Source: Cordylochernes scorpioides (Eukaryota; Arthropoda; Arachnida; Pseudoscorpiones; Chernetidae). From it: DNA of 64,000 bases. Position numbers and translations under genes: made by a program. The stretch covers positions 96,686,592 through 96,750,591 of the forward strand of contig CP092870.1 in assembly GCA_030710605.1 (NCBI GenBank). The letters run 5' to 3'. The notes under the pieces were generated by a model that was not told where the DNA came from, ran no database searches, and saw only the letters and a program-made list of their open reading frames with translations. This document shows positions 1 through 10,411 of this stretch, one piece after another. Every line of letters begins with the position of its first letter. The stretch's first letter is position 1.

Positions 1-307
1 CCCTAGCTAGAAAGCTATCCCTGGACTCTCCTGGATGCTCGTCTAGTCTTCTTAGGACTCCCTGGCTGCGGTCCCACTGCGGTACTGTAGATCCCGGCAG
101 GTAGGTGCTGTTGTAGAGGAACGTCGAGAGATAAGGAGTTGCCCGCCGGACGCTGAAGTCCTCGGGGCTAAGGGACGACAGCTCGAGGGCAATCACCTGA
201 CGTCCGGCCAACTCGCTCTCACAAGATGCACCTTTCAGGAATGTCACTCCCAACGATTTCCTTGCTTCTAACAACACGGTTATTGCAATTACAGCCGCGA
301 TCGCCAT
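1..307 (-). CDS. Partial first coding exon of an unidentified host gene
   Basis: A reading frame starts at the ATG at 307 and stays open for 102 codons to the left edge of the window. I do not recognise the product. The start has a good context (A at -3, G at +4), and an in-frame TAA lies about 36 bases upstream with no other ATG between. The N-terminus (MAIAAVIAITVLLEA) is hydrophobic and could be a signal peptide or anchor. One N-glycosylation sequon (NST, about residue 66) follows, so a secreted or membrane product is plausible. The stretch is clearly richer in G+C than the surrounding DNA, which favours a real exon over a chance frame. No splice donor is visible before the edge. The name and the coding status are inferences. 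Confidence 0.5.
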   Translation of the reverse strand, partial: MAIAAVIAITVLLEARKSLGVTFLKGASCESELAGRQVIALELSSLSPEDFSVRRATPYLSTFLYNSTYLPGSTVPQWDRSQGVLRRLDEHPGESRDSFLAR

Positions 308-904
308 CTTTACTGATGCATGGGGAACGTGTGCGTGCGCGCGTTAGAACAACAGGGTATATGAGCTAGAGAGAAATGGATTTACATAGGTTTTCTGTAG
401 CGCATCGAAGTCTTGTTTGCAAATGTCACATGCAGCAGCAACCTTTGGACGAAGCTATATACCCAGAATTGCTCATCCAAATTTCATTCTATAGATTTTC
501 ATCCAATCCAAGCTGTCTTCTCAAATTTCGCCACGGAGAGGTCACTACTACCCATCCACGTCCTAGAAGATCTTGCGTTCTGGCATCCTGAAGCGGATCC
601 AATTTGTCCTCATTGTTAGGACAACAGATAGTAGGACACTAACTGTCCAGCTGTTTTGAGACAGAGGATGCAGACAGTCTCACTGTTTCACCTCAATCTT
701 CCATTATCGGCCAGTCTCTCATGGAACTTCTTGTTCACCGTAACTTGGAAAATTTTGGTGAACCGCTTTACAGCCCGGATAGTTGGCGTTCAGAAGTAAT
801 GTCCTTATTTGGGAAGTTATAGCTAGCGCGATATTATATCCCGCTCCCAAAGAGAAAAGTTGCATTCACAGCTCCCACTTCTACTGAGCAAATTACTCGT
901 CCTT
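308..904. other. Upstream flank of the left-edge exon
   Basis: Non-coding as far as I can tell. It is the 5' side of the minus-strand exon and could hold its promoter, but I see no TATA or initiator motif that I would defend. Short open frames here show no recognisable domain. Confidence 0.4.
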
Positions 905-1310
905 GCAAAATATATAAACCAAACCAATATAAAGTCACTCTTGTCGTACCCACCCAAATGTCCCCCTCTACTTCTCAGTTTTACAATGTTGTGGCTTTAT
1001 TACTGAACCGAGTCCGCTAGTTTACGGAGACAGTCAATAGATAGCGCTTAACTTTAGTGTCTGTTTTGACGGGAGAGGTGTACTTCATTTTTATATATAA
1101 ACCATACCAATATTGCCATACACCCCACCCAAATGTCTCCCTCTACTTCTCAGTTTTCTAATGTTCTGGCTTTATTACCGACCTGAACTTTCTAATTTTC
1201 TGAGACAGTCAATAGATAGCGCTTAACTTTAGTGTCTGTTTTGACGGGAGAGGTGTACTTAATTTCTACATATAAACCAAACCAATATTGCCGTAATGTC
1301 CCCCTCCAGT
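905..1310. repeat. Tandem repeat, period about 175 bp, just over 2 copies
   Basis: The string cacccaaatg recurs at 951 and 1126. The blocks 'ctctacttctcag', 'gacagtcaatagatagcgct' and 'gggagaggtgtact' repeat in the same order with few differences, and a third partial copy begins near 1265. No coding capacity is apparent. Confidence 0.8.
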
Positions 1311-1745
1311 CTATACCACCAAGCCGGCCAATATACCGACAGGTCCAAGCTCCAATAAACGCCACCAGCTGACAAACTGCCTTTATGACAACAAATTGTG
1401 ACCCACTAATCTTTTCTCTCGATTGTTCTTAAACCTTTGAGGATTTTTTTCTCCCTCAGGGTAAATGTGTATTTTAAAAAAACGGTAGCGAAGAAAATTT
1501 TATATATTAGCTTTTTTTTTTCTTACAAAAATATAGTTTAACCTGTTAAAAACTTAATTTTTGTTTATTAGAAAAAACACACTTTGATAGAAACGGGCTA
1601 TTTTGAAATAATATAAGGGGAAGTGATAAATATATATTTACGATATATTTAATAAAGAAGATAAAAATCTAATTCTCCAGACAAAATGAGACGCCAAAGC
1701 TATGCGCAATCTATTAACCGTCTCTGCAATCTAGCCAAATCGGAT
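1311..1745. other. AT-rich gap
   Basis: Mostly A/T-rich sequence with T-runs from about 1440. I see no gene or repeat that I can name. Confidence 0.4.
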
Positions 1746-1747
1746 CG

Positions 1748-1860
1748 ATGCCAAAGTCACGACACCAACTTTGGAAAATTCAAAACTTCCATGTGGAGAA
1801 AATAGTTTCGGGCTATGCCCCTCGTCAAAAGCAGACCTTGATTCTACAAGGGATCAAATG
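1748..1860 (-). repeat. Interspersed repeat with a degenerate hammerhead-like core
   Basis: Shares its layout with 37800-37930 ('acaacacca...ggtaaat', then a 'gggctatgGccc' hairpin) and partly with 41220-41305. Read on the minus strand it has TTGACGA, a GGGGCATAGCCC hairpin and GAAAC (1805-1834). These match hammerhead boxes except that the first core C is T and the hairpin has a one-base bulge. Probably a relic of a small ribozyme-carrying retroelement. Confidence 0.45.
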
Positions 1861-2204
1861 GAATCCGTGGTGTCGCTGGAGACCCACTGGCGATTCTCCA
1901 TCAAACTCTGCAGCGCTGGCAGAGGCGCCATATTCATTGTACATACTTAATATAATCCATATTATCTTTTTTTTTAATAGTGCAGACTGTGCACTTTGCA
2001 TGTATTGACAAGATGTCAATAAAATTATTTTAATTGTCAAATAGAATCTTCAGAAATTGTCAAGGAAATCTTCAATTGGTTAAATGGCCATGTCTATGGC
2101 CGAAATATAGATGAGAATTCTTCCGAAAGAATACTGATCTATAGAAAAGAAAGAGCACCTCTCCCTTCCAAATAGACGCCAAAATATATGTATTTTATAT
2201 AAAG
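1861..2204. other. Unassigned gap
   Basis: No gene recognised. The short open frames on both strands lack any family motif. Confidence 0.4.
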
Positions 2205-2400
2205 TGGTAGATTAAACTGGCGAAACCGCTGGGAAGGTTTACCACTCATGAGCCAAGCCTTCCCATTAATTTTTCCATTGCAGTAAGGGCAGTAGAAATT
2301 GTTTAATTTTTAAAAAGAATCTTACGCGTCTATAATAGCTTCTAATTTTCATAACAGATGGCGCGCTAATGCATCATAATTTTACATATTGTTTCACCAG
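2205..2400 (+). repeat. Interspersed family R, copy 1
   Basis: Family R recurs at least eight times in this window. Its marks, in order, are 'attaaactggcgaaaccgct', a GGGAGGG/CCCTCCC-type hairpin with ccactgatgagcc in its loop, 'gcagtaagggcagtagaa', then 'acgcgtctataatag' and 'ataacagatgacgcgcta'. This copy is fairly complete but has CTCATGA in place of CTGATGA. Non-coding; mechanism of spread unknown. Confidence 0.7.
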
Positions 2401-2660
2401 GTCTGGTAGTTTCTTCAACCTTGATTTTCACTTCTGACATTTCCAGTATCTTTCCAGAGCGTGTTCCAACCATCCTGCAATATTAGATAACTAGACAAAC
2501 TATATTTTAGATTATAGTCCCCAGAATCTTTATTTATCACATAAATCTTTCTTTAAAGAGGTGAGTAATTACAATGTTGTGCAAAATACAAACATGATTT
2601 TATAATACATAATACAATCTGTTTGAAAATAGAGCAATCCATATTTAATTCATTAGATAT
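2401..2660. other. Unassigned gap
   Basis: AT-rich, nothing recognised. Confidence 0.35.
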
Positions 2661-2661
2661 T

Positions 2662-2834
2662 AAAAAGGCATATATTGGATTTAATAAACATTTTTGTATC
2701 TACATTTTTACAATATTACAAAATTAAAATTATTACAGTATTACAAAAATGTAATGCCTCGATAAAGGTTGGCCTTCAGCCAGCCGAAATATTGGCAAAA
2801 TAAATCTTTTATTAAATCCAATATATGCCTTTTT
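2662..2834. repeat. Foldback element with a hammerhead-like motif
   Basis: The ends are inverted repeats of about 27 bp (ggcatatattggatttaata and its complement). Inside, on the plus strand, is TCGATAAAGG, a GGTTGGC/GCCAGCC hairpin and GCCGAAATATTGG (about 2757-2800). The same motif occurs near 38160 (plus), 38830-38880 (minus) and 39840-39950 (both strands). It looks like a decayed hammerhead-type domain of a Penelope-like or related non-autonomous element. Confidence 0.55.
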
Positions 2835-4034
2835 TATTATATAATAATATAATCTGTTTATAAATAATTATAAATCTAAAATTGAAATTAATATTCAAAC
2901 ATCGTTTTACAAATAATATTTTATAAATTGTTTATTAAAAAATCGCACATTAAACTTATAATGTAACAATATAATATGTTGATTGAAAAGTCATTGATGT
3001 AACAAATTCAACACCTCCGAACATTTCACGAGTTATGCAAATCCATTCTAAAGATCTTTGTCAGAGGTTAGCGGTTGTGCGGAGTATTTTGTATTGTTGG
3101 ATTTCGACTGACATTCATGCTTTGGAATGGTTCAAGCGTGGGTACAACAAAAGTTTTTTTTTAACTCTTTCAAAATTGTACACAGAGCTGAAGAAGAACT
3201 TGTCCGAAAGCTTCTGATAGCACTAAAAAAATCTATAAAAATATGGTCACCTCTTCCTTCAAAATGGACGCTAAAACTAAAGAAAGGAAATGTGTTGCAG
3301 GAAATTATTTCTTTTTTATATTTTTGATATCATTTATTTTCTGAAATAAAATACAGTGTGGAATGTGCCACATTGCATTATGTGTATCACCATATTTACA
3401 TATACCCACCCCCAGTGAAAGGAAGTCATGTGACCGGCCATCAACCAATGAGAGAAGAGCTTTAGTTTATCAGAGTAATGAGCCAGTTTGAAAGGTTTAT
3501 GGCCTTGTAGACGTTTGTTTGCGTGCGTGCGCACAATACTTTTAAAATTCCTTTCCGAGATTTAGGGTTGGTGGGCATTGTTTCTTGTAACGACTTTACA
3601 TAAATTGATGGCGCTTTGTTGGACGGGGGATTCCATGTGTTTATATTGATTCTCTCCATCTTTGCATACTTTCGGAGATATGCAATAATAATTCTTTAAT
3701 ATGTAACTCGATTATGTACATTTTTTCCAATAATTCGGATTTTTTTCTCTCTCTGTGATCCTTTTCCATAACATCCAAACTAATGTAAAGGAAAAAACTG
3801 AATTATTTGAATTATTTACCATCTTTTTTAGTATATGAGTGTGTGTTAATACGCTGATATATTAGTTTTGATTTTATTGAAAATAAATAGGAGTTTTTAA
3901 AGATAAAAATTACATAAAAAGAAAAATTCACAAATTATTCAGCTATATTAATTTGTTATACAATTATTTTATCATCATTTGAATGAAAAATTCAGAAGGG
4001 AATTATATTTGAAAGTTAATTCAATAAATATAAG
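2835..4034. other. Intergenic stretch without a recognised gene
   Basis: AT-rich overall. A less AT-rich block at about 3370-3660 contains a CCAAT sequence ('aaccaatgagag') and a GTGCGT run, but I cannot assign it. The short open frames show no domain that I recognise. Confidence 0.35.
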
Positions 4035-4378
4035 GTGTATTTTAAATTTAATTTAATATACAGTAGTTATCTGGTTTTATCGAGGCGTGAAGATCTGAAA
4101 TGCACTTTCTGTGGATCAGGAATAACAACGGAGATGTTGCACTACTTATTTGACTGTGCTGCTCTGTCTGAGGAAAGACGAAAACTAAATGATAAAACGG
4201 GGCAACTTTGTCCTTCATTTCCGGGACTAATTAATGAAATATCAAAGAATAGGTATATAGCGGTGGCGATATTCCACAGGATTATATCCCGGAACACAGT
4301 GTTCTCCCCATCCCTTGTGAACTGGCGAATCCTGTATAGGGCGAAAGGCCCTAAATAAAGGCTTTGTTGTTGTTGTTT
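4035..4378 (+). pseudogene. 3' end of a non-LTR retrotransposon (LINE) with TTG tail
   Basis: An open frame of 107 codons encodes the C-terminal zinc-knuckle tail typical of Jockey/R1-type LINEs: CTFCGSG, then HYLFDCAALSEERRKL, then a helical segment to the stop after YRAKGPK. The stop is followed by 'aataaaggctttgttgttgtt', a 3' tail of TTG repeats. The same tail recurs at 13841-13910, 13991-14065, 40660-40720 (minus) and 48300-48368 (minus). The rest of the LINE (endonuclease, RT, RNase H) is absent, so this is a 5'-truncated insertion. Confidence 0.75.
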
Positions 4379-4617
4379 GTAATATACAGTAGTTATCTTT
4401 AAATTGTGCGTCAAAATGAAAACAAAATTATTTTTTTATATTTTTTCCTAAATCGGGTATTTAGTAATGCGGACTTTTGTGGTGTTGTCTTTTGAAATCC
4501 ACATTAGAGAGGCAATACCTGTGTATTAACAATTCTTGGAATCTGTTTTTATATAATATATAATGAATATAAACTATTTCAGACGCTTATGATTATTTTT
4601 TAAATAAATCAATTTCT
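4379..4617. other. AT-rich gap
   Basis: Nothing recognised. Confidence 0.35.
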
Positions 4618-4805
4618 ATTGCCCTCTTACTGCCATGATAAAATTATGGAAGGGCCTGGCTCATCAGTGATGAACCCTCCCAGCCGTTTCGCCATTGCAG
4701 TAAGGACAGTAGAAAACGATTTATTTCAAAAAAGAAAGATACGCGTCTAAAATTAGTTTAGAATACTTATAACAGATGACGCGCTATGCATCATATAATG
4801 ACTAA
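4618..4805 (-). repeat. Interspersed family R, copy 2
   Basis: Carries 'ggcctggctcatcagtgatg', 'ccctcccagc', 'gtttcgcc', then 'gcagtaaggacagtagaaa', 'acgcgtctaaaattag' and 'ataacagatgacgcgcta'. Parts read in opposite orientations, as if an inverted partial copy were joined to a direct one. Confidence 0.65.
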
Positions 4806-5104
4806 TACATTATTAACCTAATTACATATAAAACAACAAAGTTGCAGGAGGACCAAAAATGGCGCCTCTCTCCTTTTCTTCTTTATCATCCCCATTATGT
4901 TTTGTACTGAAGTGATAAAACTAAACTCATTATTTTATTTCATATTTAAATGGAGAGGTGCCATTTTTGATACATCATTAACAAATATATTAATAAAAAG
5001 TGTTTAAAATTTTTAATTCGACTTTTTTTTTTACAATTTTCAAACAACTACTTCTACAGATCTTATAATAACACAAAGCAATAACGCGCCATCTATACAT
5101 ATAA
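4806..5104. other. AT-rich gap
   Basis: No gene recognised. A short 'atggcgcctctctcc' segment and a near-inverse of it ('ggagaggtgccattttt') are present. Confidence 0.35.
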
Positions 5105-5290
5105 AATGAAAGGATTTAAAAGCACGAATGTTTCTTTTATACATAATACAAACTTCTACTGCCCTTACCGCTGGGAGGGTTAACCACTGATGAGCCAAGC
5201 CCTCCCATTATATTTTTTCATCGCAGTAAGGGCAGTAGAAGTTTGTATTATGTATAAAGGAAACATTCGTGCTTTTAAATCTTATAATGT
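5105..5290. repeat. Family R foldback, copy 3
   Basis: Arms of about 45 bp ('ttaaaagcacgaatgtttc...acttctactgcccttac' and complement) enclose the GGGAGGG/CCCTCCC hairpin and ccactgatgagcc. Confidence 0.7.
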
Positions 5291-5319
5291 GACGATAAAA
5301 GATTTATAATCAATGAAAC

Positions 5320-5380
5320 GCAGGCAAAACTACTGGGAGGGTTCCCCAACTGATGGGTCATACTTCCTCATATTTCAATA
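5320..5380 (+). repeat. Family R, short partial copy
   Basis: Only the 'actgggagggttccccaactgatgggtca' segment remains, degraded. Confidence 0.4.
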
Positions 5381-6509
5381 TTTATTATTCTATAATTAAT
5401 TGTGTAGAGAAATTGTTTTTTTAATTTATAAGAGATATAGCGTTATGAAAATTTTCCATCCATTTTCAACATGTTATAGAGGAGGACTATGATGGTAATA
5501 TTATAAAAAACACTGATGTGTTAAGGATAAAACTCTAACGGGAATTTGCATATATATTACATATTGGGTTTTATTTAGTAATATATAAACACAAATGGAA
5601 GAAAATACGAAGTTCACTTTTAGGTTTAATTATAATTTTTGTACAATCCTGTATAAATATGGCCTACTGAAGACTGAGCAAATTTTGGCATATCAATTTT
5701 TTAAAAATCAATAAAATAAAAAAATCAAATTTATTAACAAAATTATCAGATTCATATTTTTAATGTAAATAATTGTTGTTGTTTTTTAATAATAACACCA
5801 ATGAGGTATACTTTAACTGTAAGACCATTTGGTAAAAAAGAAAAAAAAATAATAAAAAGAAACACCTCAATTTGAAAAAGAAAAAAATCCGTACAGATCC
5901 CTTCAATTTGTATACACCTTTCATTTGAAGTGTGTAAAAGGCCATTGGGCAGGAGTTGATGATGTGTGAGAGGCAAACACCATTAAATGGGTGTTGTTGC
6001 AATCCATAATTCGGATGATTGATTAAAATTAAGTTTTCTCCCAACAAAAAAAGTAAAATAAAAAGTTTGTTGATGTGTTCCTTCATATTGACGAGTAATT
6101 TAGATAAGCGAACAGCAAAAGAACATTTTTAAAATTTGTATTGATCTCAACATTTGCTTACCTCCACTCTTTCTTTCTCTTTGTTGTTCCTCCTTCCACA
6201 CTTTTGTGTAAAACTTTCCATTCAAACCATTCTCTGATAACCTACTGGCTTGGTGTGTTTGTGAGAAATTCTTCCTTTTTATATTTTACCAGAGAGAGTA
6301 AAATAAACTTGTATGCTATATTAGTAAATTTGTATTTTTTTTTCAGTGTCTCTCTCAAGAAAGTTTTGAAGATAACAGATGGAAATGTTTTCAAATGGAT
6401 ATATGTAAATAAGTAAAGAAAGGTTTGTGGTGTTTTTCACTCTATACTTCACAATATTCGCTTTAGTCAGATGAAACATTGACAACATACAAAGATAGGT
6501 CTTAATAAG
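5381..6509. other. AT-rich gap
   Basis: Long A/T runs. Several 70-110-codon open frames exist, but they are low-complexity (Phe/Leu/Lys-rich) and show no domain. I consider them chance. Confidence 0.4.
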
Positions 6510-6668
6510 AGATTTAGATTGAAACTACTTTATTTCAATGTTCATATAAGATTATATAAGGTTAAATACAGAATAAATATAAATAAATAAGATTATATAA
6601 TGATAAATATATGATTAAATAGATATAAATATATTAAACAATTGATAAATATACATATATAACTATAT

Positions 6669-7123
6669 TAAAAATGGCATATCCTGACCAGGAGCACATG
6701 TGCTTTACAGAAGGCAAAGCGCCATCTGGTGGAACAGAAATCAACTAAACATTGATTTAGCCTGTTCCCTGATATTTGGCCAACCCAATTTCTCGATAAA
6801 GGCCTTAAATACCTATTTCTTGGTTTTTCGGGAAGCCACTGGGACCAAAAAAATCTTTTTTGGTCGCAGTGGTTCAGCCTACTCCACGCTGACGAGCGCC
6901 AAAAGCGCGAAACGCGTTCGTGGATGGCTTTTCTTGATTTATCAAGAAATTGGGTTGGCCAAATATCAGGGAACAGGCTAAATCAATGTTTAGTTGATTT
7001 CTGTTCCACCAGATGGTGTTCTGCCTTCTGTAAAGCACATGTGCTCCTGGTCAGGATATGCCATTTTTAATAATGATTTCAACACCTGATATTTTTATCT
7101 TTTATTTTTTTCTTTCGTTTTTT
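6669..7123 (+). mobile_element. Non-autonomous foldback retroelement carrying a hammerhead ribozyme
   Basis: A 455-bp insertion flanked by a 15-bp direct duplication, catatataactatat (6654-6668 and 7124-7138). Order: a left arm of about 130 bp; a 16-17-bp hairpin with one mismatch (6836-6872); a complete hammerhead (6883-6924); a TTTCTTGA/TCAAGAAA hairpin; a right arm that is the inverted repeat of the left; then a T-rich 3' tail. No protein is encoded. The duplication length suggests LINE- or Penelope-style target-primed integration by a helper element. A second copy without the left arm lies at 38470-38727 and shares the 3' tail up to 'ttttttcatatat'. Related foldbacks without a full ribozyme are at 46492-46757 and 52368-52560. 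Confidence 0.8.
6883..6924 (+). ncRNA. Hammerhead ribozyme, type I with minimal stem III
   Basis: All conserved positions can be read. Stem I 5' strand TCCACG (6883-6888); CTGACGA core (6889-6895); stem II GCGC, loop CAAAA, GCGC (6896-6908); GAAA (6909-6912); a one-base-pair stem III C-GC-G (6913-6916); TT as the U-H pair (6917-6918); stem I 3' strand CGTGGA (6919-6924). Predicted self-cleavage is between 6918 and 6919. Such minimal-stem-III hammerheads are known from Penelope-like elements and retrozymes. Activity is inferred, not shown. Confidence 0.85.
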
Positions 7124-7319
7124 CATATATAACTATATATACAGTCGTCATTGGTGGCGCCCACCGCGGGAAAGACTCCGCCACCGGTGGACTGCGAGAG
7201 TTCACAGAGTGGGCAAGTCTAGGTATTGGCTGGCGTCTTAATAGAGAAAGGAGAGAGAGATTATAACTGATTTATTACATCGTTCATATATAATTATATA
7301 AGGTTAAATATAAAATTGT

Positions 7320-7770
7320 TGTTGTTTCTTATTACTCAAGTCGTTTAAACGATATCCATTGTCTCAGCTTTTCTATTATAGTCTTGGGGTTTTCCCAGAG
7401 GTCTTTTTTGGAGGATTTGATACAATTTAATATGTGTTCAAGGACTGGCTGGTTGGGAATCGTATTTGGGACATTTCAGGAATGTTTTGATTTTTCCTAT
7501 AAATTTGAAACATTCTAAGATGTCCTGTTCGTAATCTTGAAATCGCCGTTTGTTCTTCCCTAGTAAGGGTGTGGAAAGAAGATTCGTTAGGAATGGGGGT
7601 GTACCAGGGGTGGTTTAGGGTGGATTTCCAGAGAGAGATTATTTTTTGTTTGTGGATGGAATAAATTTCTGAATAGGTGAGTTGGGAGTTTCCAGGCTGG
7701 CCCTTACAGCCTTCTTTAGCCAACTGGTCAGCTATCTCGTTGCCGTCTATGTTAACATGAGATCGTTAAA
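7320..7770 (-). pseudogene. LINE fragment: end of RNase H plus C-terminal domain
   Basis: The minus-strand translation begins in the last RNase H motif (GNEIADQLAKEG), then runs through a helical region (YSEIYSIHKQKIISLWKS) and a RLRTGH motif. After a frame change it shows ASPEHILNCIKSSKKDL and ends near 7322. This order is typical of the 3' third of Jockey/R1-type LINEs in arthropods. A second truncated copy of its 3' end lies at 54093-54250. No RT is attached. Confidence 0.75.
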
Positions 7771-8005
7771 TCAAAAATATAAAATAAAAATATATATGAA
7801 TAAATAAGATTAAACAAGAATAAATAAGAGAGAGAGTTACTGTCATAATTTCAACACTGTACCTAATATGTAAATTAGTGTAGTAACAGGTTAATGATAT
7901 ATTCCATTAATACATTTGATTTATTCTGATGAAAATTCATGTGGCAGTGAGAGCCATTAACAATATTCAGATGCACGATCAGTTGGTGCTCCTGCATTAG
8001 ACATT
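7771..8005. other. AT-rich gap
   Basis: Nothing recognised. Confidence 0.35.
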
Positions 8006-8337
8006 TATTGACAAAACTTAAGGAGGTTGTACCTTTTAGCATGTATATCGGGATTGAGACAATAACTCTGAAAGATATTTGATACAGTGACCTTTATTGA
8101 AGACACACCAGATAACCAAAAGTCTACACTCATGGATAAACCTTAAGGAAGTTGTACCTTTTAGCATGTATATAGGGATTCAGACAATAACTCTGAAAGA
8201 TATTACAATGGCCTTTATTGAAGACACACGAGATAACCAAGTATGAACAAAATTTTCTCTGTCTCTCTTAAAAAACAGACGACCAGTCGATATCAAAAAC
8301 TTTCCATCAATATAAGTTTTATCCATGAATGTATTTT
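8006..8337 (+). repeat. Mariner-type MITE M, two left-end units plus right end
   Basis: Family M has terminal inverted repeats 'cactcatggacaaaactt' flanked by TA and an internal block 'gacaataactctgaaagata...acctttattgaagacacac'. Here the left half is present twice in tandem (starts near 8012 and 8132), followed by the right terminus ending at about 8337. Confidence 0.7.
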
Positions 8338-8949
8338 CTTTATTAATCCCTCTTTAAATTTTATTGGAAATGTGTTATAGAAGCAAAAATCCAACTCCCT
8401 CCAACGAGTGCAAGTAACCAAACAGGGTTCTGGCACATATGTTAGTGTAATGGTCGCCAACTTCTACCCACTATTATTATCATGGCCATGTGTACTAGAG
8501 ATATTGTCCAAAACAACAATCCTCTTAATTATCATTTACCTCTTTCTTGAATTAAAAAAAATGATAATATAATGTATAATTCTATAAACGTACTGTGAAA
8601 GATTTATTTTTTAAATAGTTATATAAGTTTTATATGGTATATATAATAGATATATAATTAAATTTAAACTGTGTGAATATTTGTTAGAAAATTTGAAACA
8701 TAAGAGAGGTTTTTTTAAAATATTCAATAAATAATAAAATAAATAAAAAATAGAAAATATTTTATCTGCGGAGCTTCGACAGTTACGCGTCATATGCTGG
8801 GTAGAAAAAAGAATAAGCTTAGAGAATTATATTTTATTATATTTTAAATATTTAAACACACACACTTCAATATGCTAACAAAAATGTATTATATAATTCA
8901 GAATTAGCTTTCTATTCTCTGTGACATAATGTGCACAATCAAATTTCAA
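8338..8949. other. AT-rich gap
   Basis: Nothing recognised. Confidence 0.35.
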
Positions 8950-8959
8950 TATAACACAC

Positions 8960-9015
8960 ACACATTAGCCTTTTTATTGGGGCATCCAGCCCTATACATG
9001 ATTCCCCTCTACAGG
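8960..9015 (-). repeat. LINE 3' tail
   Basis: 'agcctttttattggggca' followed by 'ccctatacatgattcccc' resembles the reverse complement of the LINE tail at 4320-4378. It could be the end of the same minus-strand LINE whose endonuclease lies at 9250-9990, with the middle deleted. Confidence 0.45.
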
Positions 9016-9249
9016 ATTTAGCAAAGGAAGATATTTCAAAAGTAAAAACTAAAATACAAGAAGTAATAAGGAAAAAGAAAATAGATAAGAAAGAAAAAAA
9101 CAACAAAAAGAAATATAGCCATATATACAAAAAATAAACATACAGAGCAAAAGGAACCATACATGATTGAATATTTAAATTAAAGTACCAATGTTTAGAG
9201 TATGTCAAAGTTAGGATATCATTGAGAGGGCTAGTGTGGAATCAGCCGC

Positions 9250-9990
9250 ATTCAATCTTCGCTTTCTTCCTCCAAGCAAACCACGACATTCGGCGAATCC
9301 ATTATTCTCCAACGGACATTGACTGCGGCCTTGTAGAATTTATATAAACCGAGGGAAGTATTATTATCCAATCTATCTATGAATTGTTCTGGGTGCGTAG
9401 ATATTACAGGATCTTTAGAAGTGCGTCTAGTAGTCAAGTAGCAAGGAAGGTATAATGTATTATGAAGAATTCCCATTGCACCCGTTCGTGTATTCAAGTC
9501 ACCAGCCAGTAAAACTTCATATCCTTCAACTATTTTCCCTTCTATTTGGTCTAGTAAATTTTGAAGTTGGTCAAATAGTGTTCGTTTGGTGGCAAGTAAG
9601 CAAAGATCATACACACTCGCATTTCACCGTCCAACCTCAGACAGATCATAATCCATTGTTTTTCAATTTCAATCCTTTCAATCTTGTCTTTTGTAGCTTC
9701 TCGAATCCCAACAATAATTCCCCCCCGATGATCTACCCCTCTTGTGGTCTCTCTGAGCAAGAGATTCATACAGATGAAATCCTGTTGGTTTATTCTTCAG
9801 TTGTTGATCCTTCCATGTTTCTGTGAGTGCAAAAATGCTGCACTTTTCTAAACGCATGAATAGGTCGAATTGCAGCAACATTCTTTCCAAACCATTAACA
9901 TTCCAACACAGCACTTGTGTGTCGTCTTTGAACGAAAAACAAGATTGTCTATTTACAGTAGTTTGCCCATAAGTATTTTTATTCACAGAG
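9250..9990 (-). pseudogene. LINE endonuclease (APE-like) remnant, frameshifted
   Basis: Three overlapping minus-strand frames together show an apurinic-type endonuclease of a non-LTR retrotransposon: VLCWNVNGLE at the start, IFALTETW (catalytic Glu), RGGIIVGI, FAYLPPNEHY and LLAGDLNTRTG (metal-binding Asp/Asn). Frame changes fall near 9720 (a run of seven C) and near 9600. The RT that should follow is missing. Decayed and non-functional. Confidence 0.75.
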
Positions 9991-10411
9991 GATTGGGGAT
10001 TTGTCAGTGGCTATAAAGCATTGTCGCCACATTGGCCCATTATTTTACCATTTGTAACGTAATAGTCAATCCCACCAACTATGAGCCTGTTATCCCGTAG
10101 TATCAAATTTTAATATTTAAAATCTGTAACCAACATATTATTTTATTTTTTACATAATTTGATTGAAAGAAACTTTTTACTTGATTTTTATTTTCCTCTT
10201 TCAAATAATTTATATCTATATATATAGTTTGGCCAGCAGGCTGTATCTCAACGCTAGAATTATTTTGTTATTCCCAGAAACGGCTGCTTCCACACCACCA
10301 TCTGTGAGTTTATTTACTCTGTGTGCACACTCTAAAAATAAACTTTCCCTCCATACACAAGGACCAGTCGCTGGCGGAATTTTTCATGGTCTGTAAATTT
10401 AAGTATTTCCT
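9991..10411. other. Unassigned gap
   Basis: Nothing recognised before the minisatellite. Confidence 0.35.

Larger units (their letters stand above)
6510..7310. repeat. Interspersed repeat also found at 46930-47220, interrupted here
   Basis: The left part (6510-6668, 'atataaggttaaatac' region) and the right part (7139-7300, 'agtcgtcattggtggcgccc', a GGTGGCG/CGCCACC hairpin) match, inverted, the uninterrupted copy at 46930-47220. The 46.9-47.2 kb copy acts as an empty-site reference showing that 6669-7123 was inserted here. Confidence 0.65.

Noticed and set aside
5752..6416. Several 70-110-codon frames in AT-rich DNA
   Set aside because: Composition is Phe/Leu/Lys/Asn-rich, overlapping frames on both strands, no domains.
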